64,000 nucleotides of DNA, from positions 266,291-330,290 of the forward strand of contig JAAUZD010000023.1 of the NCBI GenBank assembly GCA_014804785.1, read 5' to 3'. The stretch comes from Lachnospiraceae bacterium (GTDB lineage: Bacteria > Bacillota > Clostridia > Lachnospirales > Lachnospiraceae). The notes beneath the pieces were generated by a model. That model had not been told where the DNA came from. It made no database searches and saw only the letters and a list, made by a program, of their open reading frames with translations. The position numbers and the translations under genes were made by a program. Shown here piece by piece: positions 8,822 through 17,787 of the stretch; position 1 is the first letter of the stretch, and every line of letters starts with the position of its first letter.

Positions 8822-9106
8822 ATGTTAAAGCTGAACCTTCAATTTTTCGCTCATAAAAAGGGTGTTGGTTCTACCAAGAACGGCAGAGATTCCGAATCCA
8901 AGAGATTGGGTGCGAAGAGAGCTGACGGCCAGTTCGTTAAAGCAGGAAACATTTTATACAGACAGCGCGGAACAAAGATTCATCCCGGTATTAATGTGGG
9001 ACGCGGCGGTGATGACACATTGTTCGCATTAGTTGATGGTGTACTTAGATTCGAAAGAAAAGGAAGAGATAAGAAACAGGCTTCCGTGTATCCTGTAGAA
9101 AAATAG
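8822..9106 (+). CDS. rpmA: 50S ribosomal protein L27 with cleavable N-terminal extension
   Basis: The 94-aa bL27 starts [20 protein letters not shown]. The N-terminal LNLQFF is the recognised Prp cleavage motif; cutting before Ala10 exposes the tail that reaches the peptidyl-transferase centre. It starts 3 bp after the prp stop, and the ribosome site AAGGAGG lies inside the prp end. A terminator follows. Confidence 0.98.
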   Translation: MLKLNLQFFAHKKGVGSTKNGRDSESKRLGAKRADGQFVKAGNILYRQRGTKIHPGINVGRGGDDTLFALVDGVLRFERKGRDKKQASVYPVEK

Positions 9107-9118
9107 TACGAATTTGCC

Positions 9119-9155
9119 AGGCTTCAAACAAAAAATATGTTTGAAGCCTTTTTTA
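9119..9155 (+). terminator. Intrinsic terminator after rpmA
   Basis: AGGCTTCAAACA at 9119-9130 pairs perfectly with 9138-9149 over 12 bp, followed by TTTTTT. It separates the ribosomal protein genes from obgE and may be leaky, since obgE starts only about 20 bp later. Confidence 0.87.
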
Positions 9156-9173
9156 AACTGAAAGGGAAATGTG

Positions 9174-10469
9174 ATGTTTGCAGATAGAGCAAGAATCTAT
9201 GTAAAAAGCGGAAAAGGCGGAGATGGTCATGTCTCCTTCCGACGTGAAAAGTATGTGCCCAACGGCGGACCGGACGGCGGAGACGGCGGAAATGGCGGAA
9301 GCATTATTCTAGAGGTGGATGACGGCTTAAATACTCTTACCGATTACCGTCATGTGCGCAAATATCATGCGCAGGACGGTGAAAACGGAAATAAACGCAA
9401 CTGCCGTGGAAAAAACGGATCAGACCTGATTTTAAAGGTGCCCGAAGGAACTGTGGTTAAAGAAGCGGAAAGCGGAAAAGTGATCACAGACATGTCCGGC
9501 GAAAACAGACGTTTCATCCTTCTTGCCGGAGGGCGCGGCGGTAATGGAAATCAGCACTATGCAACCAGTACCATGCAGGCGCCCAAGTATGCCCAGCCAG
9601 GGCAGCCATCAAGAGAACTTGAACTTCTTATGGAGCTTAAGGTCATTGCAGATGTGGGGCTGGTAGGCTTTCCTAATGTAGGAAAATCCACCTTTCTGAC
9701 GCAGGTTTCCAATGCAAGGCCTAAAATTGCAAATTATCATTTTACCACCTTGAATCCCCATCTGGGAGTAGTGGATCTGCAGGATGCAAAGGGCTTTGTC
9801 ATTGCGGATATTCCCGGTCTGATCGAAGGGGCATCTGACGGAGTCGGGCTGGGGTTTGAATTCCTCCGCCATATAGAAAGGACCAAGGTCATCATTCATA
9901 TTGTGGATGCTGCCGGAACGGAGGGAAGAGATCCGATTGATGATATATATGCCATCAATAAGGAACTGGAAACTTATAATCCGGATATCGCGCTGCGTCC
10001 CCAGGTCATTGCAGCCAATAAAACAGATATGATCTATGCCGGGGAAGAAAATGAGGACCCCGTAAAGAGGCTGAAGGAGGAATTTGAACCGAAAGGAATC
10101 AAGGTATATCCGATTTCTGCTATCAGCGGAAAGGGAATCCGTGAGCTGCTTTATCAGGTAAGAAATATGCTGGATCAGATTGATGATAAACCGATTATTT
10201 TTGAACAGGAGTTTTTCCCCGAATATATGCTTTCTGTTTCAGATGAACCTTACACAGTGGTCTATGATGAAAAAGCAGATGAATATGTAATAGAGGGACC
10301 AAGGATTGAAAAAATGCTGGGATACACCAATTTGGAATCCGAAAAAGGATTTACTTTTTTCCAGAATTTCCTAAAATTGAATGGTATTCTGGATGAGTTG
10401 GAAGAACTTGGCATACAGGAAGGGGATACGGTCAGAATGTATGGCTTATCCTTTGACTATTATAAGTAG
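9174..10469 (+). CDS. obgE: Obg family GTPase
   Basis: The 431-aa GTPase takes part in late assembly of the 50S subunit and in growth control. The N-terminal glycine-rich Obg domain spans about residues 1-158 (KGGDGHVSFRREKYVPNGGP), then the G domain with GFPNVGKST, DIPGLIEGASDGVGLG and NKTD, then the C-terminal OCT domain (about 350-431). ATG 9174 follows AAAGGG with good spacing; the GTG at 9171 is also in frame and less likely. Confidence 0.97.
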   Translation: MFADRARIYVKSGKGGDGHVSFRREKYVPNGGPDGGDGGNGGSIILEVDDGLNTLTDYRHVRKYHAQDGENGNKRNCRGKNGSDLILKVPEGTVVKEAESGKVITDMSGENRRFILLAGGRGGNGNQHYATSTMQAPKYAQPGQPSRELELLMELKVIADVGLVGFPNVGKSTFLTQVSNARPKIANYHFTTLNPHLGVVDLQDAKGFVIADIPGLIEGASDGVGLGFEFLRHIERTKVIIHIVDAAGTEGRDPIDDIYAINKELETYNPDIALRPQVIAANKTDMIYAGEENEDPVKRLKEEFEPKGIKVYPISAISGKGIRELLYQVRNMLDQIDDKPIIFEQEFFPEYMLSVSDEPYTVVYDEKADEYVIEGPRIEKMLGYTNLESEKGFTFFQNFLKLNGILDELEELGIQEGDTVRMYGLSFDYYK

Positions 10470-10478
10470 GAGGCACTT

Positions 10479-10766
10479 ATGACAAGCAAACAACGTGCAT
10501 ATTTAAAAGGGCTGGCAATGAATATAGAGCCTGTGTTCCAGATTGGAAAATATGGTCTGACTCCTGAGGTGACAGAAGCCGTCAGGGAGACCTTCAACAC
10601 CAGAGAACTGGTAAAGATAGGGGTATTAAAAAATTGTATGGAAGATCCGAAGGAAATGGCGGGCATGCTTGCTGACCGTACAGGAGCCCAGGTGGTACAG
10701 GTAATCGGTAAAAAAATCGTTCTGTATAAGGAAAGCAAAGATCATAAAAAAATAGAACTTCCCTAA
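10479..10766 (+). CDS. yhbY: YhbY family RNA-binding protein
   Basis: The 95-aa protein is a single CRM domain, recognised by LTSKQRAYLKGLA-like start and the GxxG loop in QIGKYGLTPEV. YhbY binds pre-50S particles. It stands between obgE and nadD, and its stop codon overlaps the nadD open frame as TAATG. Confidence 0.93.
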   Translation: MTSKQRAYLKGLAMNIEPVFQIGKYGLTPEVTEAVRETFNTRELVKIGVLKNCMEDPKEMAGMLADRTGAQVVQVIGKKIVLYKESKDHKKIELP

Positions 10767-10810
10767 TGGAATATGCTGCCTTTACGGGAAGTGCAGGATG
10801 GAGTAATGGT

Positions 10811-11422
10811 ATGGGAAAAAAAATCGGTATTATGGGGGGAACCTTTAACCCCGTTCATAATGGGCATCTTCTTTTAGCTGAACATGCAAGAGAGATTTTG
10901 GAACTTGATGAGGTTCTTTTCATCCCCAGCGGAAATTCATATATGAAAGATGCTTCTTCTGTATTAGAGGGCAGTGTACGAGCGCATATGCTTGCCCTTG
11001 CACTGGAGGGAAATCCATATTTTCATCTGTCCCTTATAGAAATAGACAGAGAAGGACCTACGTATACCTGCGATACACTTGCAGAGCTGAAAAAGCTGAA
11101 TCCGGATAATGAATACTATTTTATTGTGGGTGCTGATAATCTATTGATGCTGGAAAGCTGGAAAAATCCGGAATTTGTCCTGCAGAATTGTATCATAGCT
11201 GCAGCTGTCCGCGGAACAGGAACGGAGGAAAAACTGGAAAAGATTGCAGGGCACTTGATTTATGAGTATCAGGCAGACATCAGAATTCTTCCTGCAAGAT
11301 ATATGGATCTTTCTTCTTCTGAAATAAGAAAAAGGCTTAAGGATAGGGCATCGATACGGTATATGGTTCCGGATAAGGTACTCGAATATATAGAAATGAA
11401 CAAACTATATCAATCTGTTTAA
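10811..11422 (+). CDS. nadD: Nicotinate-nucleotide adenylyltransferase
   Basis: This enzyme makes nicotinic acid adenine dinucleotide from nicotinate mononucleotide and ATP in NAD synthesis. The nucleotidyltransferase motif GGTFNPVHNGHL lies at the N-terminus and the C-terminal SSSEIRKR is present. With the start at ATG 10811 the protein is 203 aa and begins MGKKIGIMGG, the usual family start. An in-frame ATG at 10766, overlapping the yhbY stop, would add 15 unconserved residues and cannot be excluded. Confidence 0.95.
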   Translation: MGKKIGIMGGTFNPVHNGHLLLAEHAREILELDEVLFIPSGNSYMKDASSVLEGSVRAHMLALALEGNPYFHLSLIEIDREGPTYTCDTLAELKKLNPDNEYYFIVGADNLLMLESWKNPEFVLQNCIIAAAVRGTGTEEKLEKIAGHLIYEYQADIRILPARYMDLSSSEIRKRLKDRASIRYMVPDKVLEYIEMNKLYQSV

Positions 11423-11436
11423 TTGGGAGAAAATGT

Positions 11437-12036
11437 GTGGAAACTGTTGATATAAGAAAAATCAGAAAAAAAATGGAAAAGATGATGGATCATAAACGTT
11501 TTGATCATACGCTTGGAGTGGCTTATACGGCATCTGCTCTTGCCATGTGTTATCAGGAAGATTTAAACAAGGCGCAGATTGCAGGGCTTTTACATGATTG
11601 TGCCAAATGCATGGATAATGAAAAAAAGATAGCCATCTGTCAAAAACATCATATACCGATTACCGATATCGAGCAGCGGAATCCGTTTCTGCTTCATGCA
11701 AAGGTAGGAAGCCATATTGCCAGAAAGAAGTATCACATTCATGATACAGATATTTTAAATGCAATTTTAAATCATACAACCGGAAGACCGGGTATGTCCC
11801 AGCTTGAAAAGATTATTTATATTGCTGATTATATTGAGCCGGGAAGAACGCATGCCCCTAATCTGAAACAGGTACGTCAGCTTGCATTTACAGATATTGA
11901 CGCGACATTATTAAAAATTTTGCAGGATACACTGGAATATTTAAAGGATATAGATAGTCCCGTTGATCCCATGACACAGCAGACTTACGATTATTATATG
12001 AATAACAGTAGAAAGAAACAGAAAAAGGAGGATTAA
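11437..12036 (+). CDS. yqeK: HD-domain hydrolase YqeK
   Basis: The 199-aa HD phosphohydrolase has the metal-binding residues H24 (DHTLGVAYTA) and H53-D54 (GLLHDCAK), with further histidines in LLHAKVGSHIA and LNHTTG. Members of this family hydrolyse diadenosine tetraphosphate symmetrically. It starts with GTG 11437 after GGGAGA and forms the usual nadD-yqeK-rsfS trio. Confidence 0.93.
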   Translation: METVDIRKIRKKMEKMMDHKRFDHTLGVAYTASALAMCYQEDLNKAQIAGLLHDCAKCMDNEKKIAICQKHHIPITDIEQRNPFLLHAKVGSHIARKKYHIHDTDILNAILNHTTGRPGMSQLEKIIYIADYIEPGRTHAPNLKQVRQLAFTDIDATLLKILQDTLEYLKDIDSPVDPMTQQTYDYYMNNSRKKQKKED

Positions 12037-12037
12037 A

Positions 12038-12394
12038 ATGGCAGATTTATCCGCAGAAAAGGTGAGGGAAATGGCAAAAATGGCTATTTCTGCACTGGAG
12101 GAGAAAAAAGCAGAAGATATACGTGTAATTGATATTAGTGAGGTCTCTGTAATTGCTGACTATTTTATCATTGCCAACGGAAACAATAGAAGCCAGATAC
12201 AGGCTCTTTCTGACGAGGTGGAAGAGAAGCTTGGACGCGCAGGGTATCTTATGAAGCAGAAAGAAGGCTATCATAACGCGAACTGGGTTCTGCTTGATTT
12301 CGGAGATATCATCGTCCATATTTTCGACAAGGAAAACAGGCTTTTTTATGATCTTGAAAGAATCTGGCGTGATGGAAAGATTGTTACGCTTTGA
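12038..12394 (+). CDS. rsfS: Ribosomal silencing factor RsfS
   Basis: The 118-aa protein belongs to the RsfS (DUF143, Iojap) family, which binds L14 and blocks subunit joining in starved cells. The conserved segment VSVIADYFIIANGNNRSQIQ and the C-terminal LLDFGDIIVHIF identify it. It begins one base after the yqeK stop, with AAAAGGAGG immediately upstream, and ends this operon. Confidence 0.95.
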   Translation: MADLSAEKVREMAKMAISALEEKKAEDIRVIDISEVSVIADYFIIANGNNRSQIQALSDEVEEKLGRAGYLMKQKEGYHNANWVLLDFGDIIVHIFDKENRLFYDLERIWRDGKIVTL

Positions 12395-12417
12395 GAATTC
12401 TGCTTCTATTTTAAAGT

Positions 12418-12462
12418 AAAAGGAATCAGAACCGGAAAAGTGCAGGGTCTGATTCCTTTTTA
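12418..12462 (+). terminator. Intrinsic terminator after rsfS
   Basis: AAAAGGAATCAGA at 12418-12430 pairs perfectly with 12448-12460 (13 bp), ending in TTTTTAT. The A-rich left arm also lets it work for the leftward DUF378 gene. Confidence 0.87.
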
Positions 12463-12486
12463 TAATGAATTTACATAAAATTGGGC

Positions 12487-12708
12487 TTATGAATCCCTGG
12501 TCTGTGCAGTACCGCCGGCATACATATAAAATGTAATCAGGTAAAGACCGCAGATGCCGACAATTGCGTAGACGATTCTGGATATCCATGACATATTGCC
12601 AAAGATAAACGATACAAGATTAAAATTAAAAAACCCTAATAATCCCCAGTTGACCGCACCTATAATTGCAATGGTAAGAGCGATACAATCAAGACATTTG
12701 TTATTCAT
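12487..12708 (-). CDS. DUF378 small membrane protein
   Basis: The 73-aa protein has two hydrophobic segments (about 9-33 and 40-62). The pattern ALTIAIIGAVNWGLLGFFNFNLV and the second helix RIVYAIVGICGLYLI are typical of the DUF378 (YuzA-like) family of unknown function. A GGAGGTGT ribosome site precedes the ATG at 12708. It is divergent from livJ. Confidence 0.88.
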   Translation of the reverse strand: MNNKCLDCIALTIAIIGAVNWGLLGFFNFNLVSFIFGNMSWISRIVYAIVGICGLYLITFYMYAGGTAQTRDS

Positions 12709-12802
12709 TTTTGCACACCTCCATGATTTTTTTGAAGTCTGAAATTATATAGGCATTCTATTTTATTTTTTCTGATAAATGAAATTATATACTTTATAAA
12801 AG

Positions 12803-12831
12803 TTGACAATTATTCGCATTTAAGGTATTAT
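12803..12831 (+). promoter_or_regulatory. Promoter of the branched-chain amino acid binding protein gene
   Basis: TTGACA at 12803-12808 and TATTAT at 12826-12831 are separated by 17 bp, some 35 bp before livJ. Confidence 0.85.
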
Positions 12832-12865
12832 TGCACATGAAATAAATTTTTGAGGAGGAATAATT

Positions 12866-14116
12866 ATGAAGAAATTCAAAAAAGTAATGAGCCTTTTACT
12901 TGTTGCTGCAATGATTTCACTTGTTGGATGTGGCAATTCAAACGGCTCAGCTGAAACAGGTTCAGCCGAAACAGGTTCAGCCGAAACAGGTTCAACAGAC
13001 GATGCAGCCGGTACAGAAAGTGATGCTTCTTTGGCAGCTTCTGACGGTGCAACATTTAAGATTGGTGCAATCGGTCCTGCAACAGGCGGTGCAGCAGTTT
13101 ATGGTATTGCTGTTCAGAATGGCGCTGACCTTGCTATTAAGGAAATCAATGAGGCAGGCGGAATTAATGGAATGCTCATTGAGTATAATTTCCAGGATGA
13201 TGAATGTGATAACGAAAAATCCGTTAACGCATACAACACCTTAAAGGACTGGGGTATGCAGATGCTGGTTGGTACTACCACAAGCGGATGCTGTATTGCA
13301 GTTGCAGCAGAATCTTCAAATGACAACATGTTCCAGATTACCCCTTCAGGTTCTTCTGTAGACATCATCAATAACACTGATAATGTATATCAGGTATGCT
13401 TTACAGACCCTAACCAGGGTGTGGGCGCCGCACAGTACATCGGTGAAAATGCAGTGGCAGAGAACGTTGCTGTGATTTATGACAGTTCTGATGTATATTC
13501 TTCAGGTATCTATGAAAAGTTTGTTCAGGAAGCAGCAAATCAGCCTTTCGAAATCGTATCAGCAGAAGCGTTTACCGCTGATAACAAGACCGATTTCTCT
13601 GTACAGCTTCAAAAAGCAAAAGATGCTGGAGCAGAACTTGTATTCCTGCCTATTTATTACACAGAGGCATCTTTGATTCTTACACAGGCAAATGCCATGG
13701 ACTATGCACCTAAGTTCTTTGGATGCGACGGTCTTGATGGTATCCTTAACGTAGAAAACTTTGATACAGCTTTGGCTGAGGGCGTTATGCTCTTGACACC
13801 TTTTGCTGCCGATGCTGAAGATGAAGCAACAAAGTCTTTTGTAAGTGCATATGTAGCAGCTTATGGTGAGACACCAAATCAGTTTGCAGCTGATGCTTAT
13901 GATGCTGTTTATATCCTTAAGGCAGCAATTGAAAAGAGTGGTGCAACACCTTCTGACAGCGTTTCTGATATCTGCGAAAAGCTTAAAGGCGCTATGTCAG
14001 AAATCACTGTTGACGGTCTTACCGGTGAAGCAATGTCCTGGGATGCAGATGGCGCTGTAAACAAAGCTCCTAAGGCTATGGAAATTGTAAACGGTAACTA
14101 CTCCTTGATCCAGTAA
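12866..14116 (+). CDS. livJ: Branched-chain amino acid ABC transporter, substrate-binding lipoprotein
   Basis: The 416-aa protein is a periplasmic-binding-fold lipoprotein of the Leu/Ile/Val-binding family. A signal peptide ends in the lipobox LVGC (lipidated C22), followed by a linker with three SAETG repeats and then the type I binding fold (IGAIGPATGGAAVYGIAVQN, GAELVFLPIYYTEASLIL). It starts at ATG 12866 after GAGGAGGAA. The permease and ATPase genes follow after a terminator and a second promoter, which suggests the binding protein is made in excess. The exact ligand is inferred from the family. Confidence 0.94.
   Translation: MKKFKKVMSLLLVAAMISLVGCGNSNGSAETGSAETGSAETGSTDDAAGTESDASLAASDGATFKIGAIGPATGGAAVYGIAVQNGADLAIKEINEAGGINGMLIEYNFQDDECDNEKSVNAYNTLKDWGMQMLVGTTTSGCCIAVAAESSNDNMFQITPSGSSVDIINNTDNVYQVCFTDPNQGVGAAQYIGENAVAENVAVIYDSSDVYSSGIYEKFVQEAANQPFEIVSAEAFTADNKTDFSVQLQKAKDAGAELVFLPIYYTEASLILTQANAMDYAPKFFGCDGLDGILNVENFDTALAEGVMLLTPFAADAEDEATKSFVSAYVAAYGETPNQFAADAYDAVYILKAAIEKSGATPSDSVSDICEKLKGAMSEITVDGLTGEAMSWDADGAVNKAPKAMEIVNGNYSLIQ
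12947..12991 (+). repeat. Three tandem 15-bp repeats coding for a lipoprotein linker
   Basis: Three 15-bp units at 12947, 12962 and 12977 encode the SAETG repeats between the lipidated cysteine and the ligand-binding fold. Copies two and three are identical, and copy one differs by a single base. Confidence 0.9.
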
Positions 14117-14123
14117 TGGTTAT

Positions 14124-14151
14124 TCCATAAATGAATATATTCATTTATGGA
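14124..14151 (+). repeat. Perfect 28-bp palindrome after livJ
   Basis: TCCATAAATGAATA (14124-14137) is followed directly by its exact reverse complement (14138-14151). It lies 8 bp after the livJ stop and before the GC-rich terminator. It could protect the livJ mRNA 3' end or be a binding site. Confidence 0.6.
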
Positions 14152-14175
14152 TATTTATCAAAGGCGTTGATAGCC

Positions 14176-14207
14176 AAAGAGGGCTGCAAAAATGGCAGCC
14201 CTCTTTT
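14176..14207 (+). terminator. Intrinsic terminator between livJ and livH
   Basis: AAAGAGGGCTGC (14176-14187) pairs perfectly with 14195-14206, followed by TTTTCTT. Partial read-through here would give a high ratio of binding protein to permease. Confidence 0.87.
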
Positions 14208-14236
14208 CTTAACATGAGGATTCATTTGAACAAAAC

Positions 14237-14266
14237 TTGCCAGCAGACCATAACATCTGCTATACT
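14237..14266 (+). promoter_or_regulatory. Second promoter, for livHMGF
   Basis: TTGCCA at 14237-14242 and TATACT at 14261-14266 are 18 bp apart, and the -10 is extended by TGC. It sits about 30 bp before livH. Confidence 0.75.
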
Positions 14267-14297
14267 AGATTAATAAATTTTTTACAGAGGTGTTATT

Positions 14298-15182
14298 ATG
14301 AGTTTTATATCTTATCTGATCAACGGAATAAGTTTAGGAAGTGTATACGCAATTATAGCCCTTGGTTATACGATGGTATATGGTATCGCCAAGATGCTTA
14401 ATTTTGCACATGGAGATGTCATCATGGTCGGCAGCTTTACGATTTTCTTTGCAGTCAGCATGCAGGGGCTGCCTACAGCCATAGGTATTGTTTTGTCTGT
14501 GATACTCTGTACATTGCTTGGTATTGCGATAGAATATATTGCGTACAGACCTTTAAGAGGGGCAGCGTCTTCCCTGGCAGTTTTGATTACGGCAATTGGT
14601 GTCAGCTATTTCCTTCAGAATATGGCGCTTCTGATTTTTGGAGCAAATACAAAGGCATTTACCTCTGTTGTCACGATACCGGCAGTCAAGCTTGCCGGAG
14701 GGCAGATCATTATTTCAGGTGAAACGATTGTAACAATCATTTCCTGTATTATTATCATGATTGGACTTACGCTTTTTATCAACAAGACAAAAGCAGGACA
14801 GGCAATGCTTGCCGTTTCAGAAGATAAAGGGGCCGCCCAGCTTATGGGAATCAATGTAAATGCTACGATATCGCTTACTTTTGCAATTGGATCGGCGCTT
14901 GCGGCGATTGCCGGTATGCTCCTTTGCTCTGCATATCCGTCTCTTACACCGTATACCGGTTCCATGCCTGGTATCAAAGCATTTGTTGCGGCAGTTTTTG
15001 GCGGAATCGGTTCTATTCCGGGTGCTCTTATTGGTGGAATCGTTCTTGGAATTATTGAGATTTTAAGTAAAGCATATATTTCATCACAAATGGCAGACGC
15101 AATTGTGTTTATGGTACTGATTATTGTCCTTCTTGTTAAACCCACAGGAATTCTGGGCAAGAAGATTCAGGAAAAGGTATAG
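14298..15182 (+). CDS. livH: Branched-chain amino acid ABC permease LivH
   Basis: The 294-aa inner-membrane permease has about eight hydrophobic helices and the LivH start ISLGSVYAIIALGYTMVYG. The cytoplasmic coupling region ISEDKGAAQLMGINVN-like segment (residues about 173-190) and FVAAVFGGIGSIPGALIGG near the C-terminus are typical. It pairs with LivM to form the channel. Ribosome site AGAGGTG precedes ATG 14298. Confidence 0.95.
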   Translation: MSFISYLINGISLGSVYAIIALGYTMVYGIAKMLNFAHGDVIMVGSFTIFFAVSMQGLPTAIGIVLSVILCTLLGIAIEYIAYRPLRGAASSLAVLITAIGVSYFLQNMALLIFGANTKAFTSVVTIPAVKLAGGQIIISGETIVTIISCIIIMIGLTLFINKTKAGQAMLAVSEDKGAAQLMGINVNATISLTFAIGSALAAIAGMLLCSAYPSLTPYTGSMPGIKAFVAAVFGGIGSIPGALIGGIVLGIIEILSKAYISSQMADAIVFMVLIIVLLVKPTGILGKKIQEKV

Positions 15183-15195
15183 GGAGGATAGGACA

Positions 15196-16263
15196 GTGAA
15201 AAAACTTAAACTTAGCAAAACATTAAAAGACAATATCCTTACCTATGGTATGGTTATTCTGGCTTACATCATTATGCAAATACTAATCGGTACCGGGAAT
15301 GTCTCCAGTCTGATGCAGGGGCTTTTGGTTCCTTTATGCGTTTATGTGATTCTTGCGGTGTCCTTAAATCTGACCGTCGGAATCCTTGGAGAACTCAGCC
15401 TTGGTCATGCAGGGTTTATGTGCGTAGGCGCTTTTACAGGGGCCTTTTTTTCAAAATGCATGCAAGATGTCATTTCTATAGATCTTTTGCGCTTTATTCT
15501 TGCTATTATAATTGGCGCTGTAGCGGCAGGCATTATCGGCCTTCTGATTGGAATGCCTGTTTTGAGACTGCGAGGCGATTATCTTGCAATTGTAACGCTT
15601 GCATTTGGCGAAATCATTAAGAATATAATTAATGTGTTATATATAGGAAAAGACAATAATGGATTCCATTTTTCCCTGAAAGATTCGCTTTCACTTGGAT
15701 TGGATGAGGGCGGAACCGTTATCATCAACGGCGCCCAAGGTATTACTGGGACACCTAAGGATTCTACTTTTACAATGGGAGTGATCTTAATTATCATTAC
15801 ATTGATTATTGTCTTGAATCTGATTCATTCAAGAGATGGACGTGCGATTATGTCAATCCGTGATAACTTGATTGCTGCGGAATCCATTGGAATCAATATT
15901 ACCAAGTATAAACTGATGGCATTTTCCATTTCAGCGGCGCTTGCCGGCGTGGCGGGTGTATTGTATGCACATAACCTAAGCAGTCTTATGGCAACGCCCA
16001 AAAATTTTGGTTACAACATGTCCATCATGATCCTTGTGTTTGTAGTATTGGGCGGTATCGGAAATATGAGAGGATCTATTATTTCAGCCGTCATACTGAC
16101 ACTGCTCCCGGAGCTCCTTCGCGGACTCAGTAATTATCGTATGTTGATTTATTCCATTATTCTGATTGCAATGATGTTATTCAACTGGAGCCCTAAACTG
16201 ATTCAATTAAGGGAAAAATATTCCTTGAAGAGATTATTTAAAAAGACCAGGGAGGTGCAGTAA
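15196..16263 (+). CDS. livM: Branched-chain amino acid ABC permease LivM
   Basis: The 355-aa permease has the LivM landmarks LGELSLGHAGFMCVGAFTGA, LRLRGDYLAIVTLAFGEI and RDNLIAAESIGINITKYK. GTG 15196 is chosen as the start because AGGGAGGA lies at 15181-15188 and MKKLKLSK is a typical start; the open frame reaches further upstream into livH. It ends 2 bp before livG. Confidence 0.94.
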   Translation: MKKLKLSKTLKDNILTYGMVILAYIIMQILIGTGNVSSLMQGLLVPLCVYVILAVSLNLTVGILGELSLGHAGFMCVGAFTGAFFSKCMQDVISIDLLRFILAIIIGAVAAGIIGLLIGMPVLRLRGDYLAIVTLAFGEIIKNIINVLYIGKDNNGFHFSLKDSLSLGLDEGGTVIINGAQGITGTPKDSTFTMGVILIIITLIIVLNLIHSRDGRAIMSIRDNLIAAESIGINITKYKLMAFSISAALAGVAGVLYAHNLSSLMATPKNFGYNMSIMILVFVVLGGIGNMRGSIISAVILTLLPELLRGLSNYRMLIYSIILIAMMLFNWSPKLIQLREKYSLKRLFKKTREVQ

Positions 16264-16265
16264 AC

Positions 16266-17027
16266 ATGGCAGCATTATTGGAAGTTAAGAATTTAGGCAT
16301 TTCCTTTGGAGGTCTTCGTGCAGTTGATGATTTTGAAGTATCTATCAAAAAGGGGCAGCTCTACGGTCTGATTGGACCAAACGGAGCAGGCAAAACGACG
16401 GTATTCAATCTGCTGACAGGAGTGTATAAACCCAGCGAAGGCATGATTTCGCTGGATGGCATAAATATCACGGGCTTAAAGACCATAGAAATCAATAGGG
16501 CAGGTATTGCAAGAACCTTTCAAAATATAAGGCTTTTTAAGGATTTAAGCGTAATAGACAATGTAAAAGCCGGTCTTCACAATCATTATAAGTATTCTAC
16601 TATTGAAGGCATTTTGAGAATGCCGGGTTACTTTAAAATGGAAAAAGAAATGACTGAGAAAGCAATGGAACTATTAAGTGTTTTTGAACTTGATGAAGAG
16701 GCGGATTATCTGGCAGCAAACCTTCCCTATGGCAAACAGCGTAAACTTGAAATTGCAAGAGCGTTGGCAACAGAGCCCAAGCTTCTTTTATTGGATGAAC
16801 CGGCTGCCGGTATGAATCCCAATGAGACGTTGGAGCTTATGGATACCATACGCTTTGTGAGAGATAATTTTGATATGACAATTCTTTTGATTGAACATGA
16901 TATGAAACTTGTCTCAGGCATTTGTGAGGAACTTACAGTGTTGAATTTTGGCCGTATATTGGCACAGGGACCTACAAGCGCTGTCCTTAATGATCCACAG
17001 GTTATTACAGCATATCTGGGCGAATAA
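16266..17027 (+). CDS. livG: Branched-chain amino acid ABC ATPase LivG
   Basis: The 253-aa ATPase has a Walker A motif GPNGAGKT (37-44), a degenerate signature LPYGKQRKLEIARAL and Walker B LLLLDEPAAGMNP. The short form YGKQ of the signature is normal for LivG. It energises the LivHM channel together with LivF. Confidence 0.96.
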   Translation: MAALLEVKNLGISFGGLRAVDDFEVSIKKGQLYGLIGPNGAGKTTVFNLLTGVYKPSEGMISLDGINITGLKTIEINRAGIARTFQNIRLFKDLSVIDNVKAGLHNHYKYSTIEGILRMPGYFKMEKEMTEKAMELLSVFELDEEADYLAANLPYGKQRKLEIARALATEPKLLLLDEPAAGMNPNETLELMDTIRFVRDNFDMTILLIEHDMKLVSGICEELTVLNFGRILAQGPTSAVLNDPQVITAYLGE

Positions 17028-17058
17028 GGCTATCAAAGAGCATGGAGGAAATGAAGCT

Positions 17059-17769
17059 ATGGCAATGCTTGAAATAAAGGACTTAGAAGTATATTATGGA
17101 ATGATTCAGGCTATCAAGGGTGTTTCCTTTGAAGTAAATGAAGGCGAGGTCATTGCGCTTATTGGTGCAAATGGAGCCGGCAAGACCACCATTCTGCATA
17201 CGATAACAGGGCTGCTGGAAGCAAAGCGGGGTTCTGTTTCTTTTGATGGTAAAGATGTTACAAAAATACCTGCACATAAAATTGTATCAATGGGAATGGC
17301 ACATGTACCAGAGGGAAGACGTGTGTTTGCCAATCTTTCTGTTCTTCAGAATCTGAAAATGGGTGCATATACCCGGAAGGACAAGAATGAGATAGATGAG
17401 ACTCTGAAAACCGTTTATAAGCGTTTCCCCAGGCTGGAAGAGAGGCAGAATCAGCTGGCAGGTACATTGAGCGGCGGTGAACAGCAGATGCTTGCCATGG
17501 GAAGGGCTCTTATGTCCCATCCAAGAATCATTCTTATGGATGAACCATCTATGGGGCTTTCTCCTATTTTTGTAAATGAAATTTTTGATATTATCAAAGA
17601 GGTTAGTGCCAGTGGAACTACCGTTCTTCTGGTAGAGCAAAATGCTAAAAAAGCACTTTCAATTTCGGATCGGGCTTATGTTCTTGAGACTGGCAAAATT
17701 GTCCTTAGCGGAAACGCTGATGATTTACTTAATAATGATTCCATAAAGAAAGCTTATCTGGGAGAATAA
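17059..17769 (+). CDS. livF: Branched-chain amino acid ABC ATPase LivF
   Basis: The 236-aa ATPase has Walker A GANGAGKT (36-43), signature LSGGEQQM and Walker B IILMDEPSMGLSP. ATG 17059 follows GGAGGAAATGAAG; the frame is open farther upstream into livG but those residues are unlike the family. It is the last gene of the transporter. Confidence 0.95.
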   Translation: MAMLEIKDLEVYYGMIQAIKGVSFEVNEGEVIALIGANGAGKTTILHTITGLLEAKRGSVSFDGKDVTKIPAHKIVSMGMAHVPEGRRVFANLSVLQNLKMGAYTRKDKNEIDETLKTVYKRFPRLEERQNQLAGTLSGGEQQMLAMGRALMSHPRIILMDEPSMGLSPIFVNEIFDIIKEVSASGTTVLLVEQNAKKALSISDRAYVLETGKIVLSGNADDLLNNDSIKKAYLGE

Positions 17770-17787
17770 ACTATGGGGGTGTGTTAA

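Noticed and set aside
14615-15160. 181-aa reading frame antisense to livH
   Set aside because: It lies fully inside a well-recognised permease gene, its sequence has no family likeness and no ribosome site; it is a shadow of the hydrophobic codon pattern.
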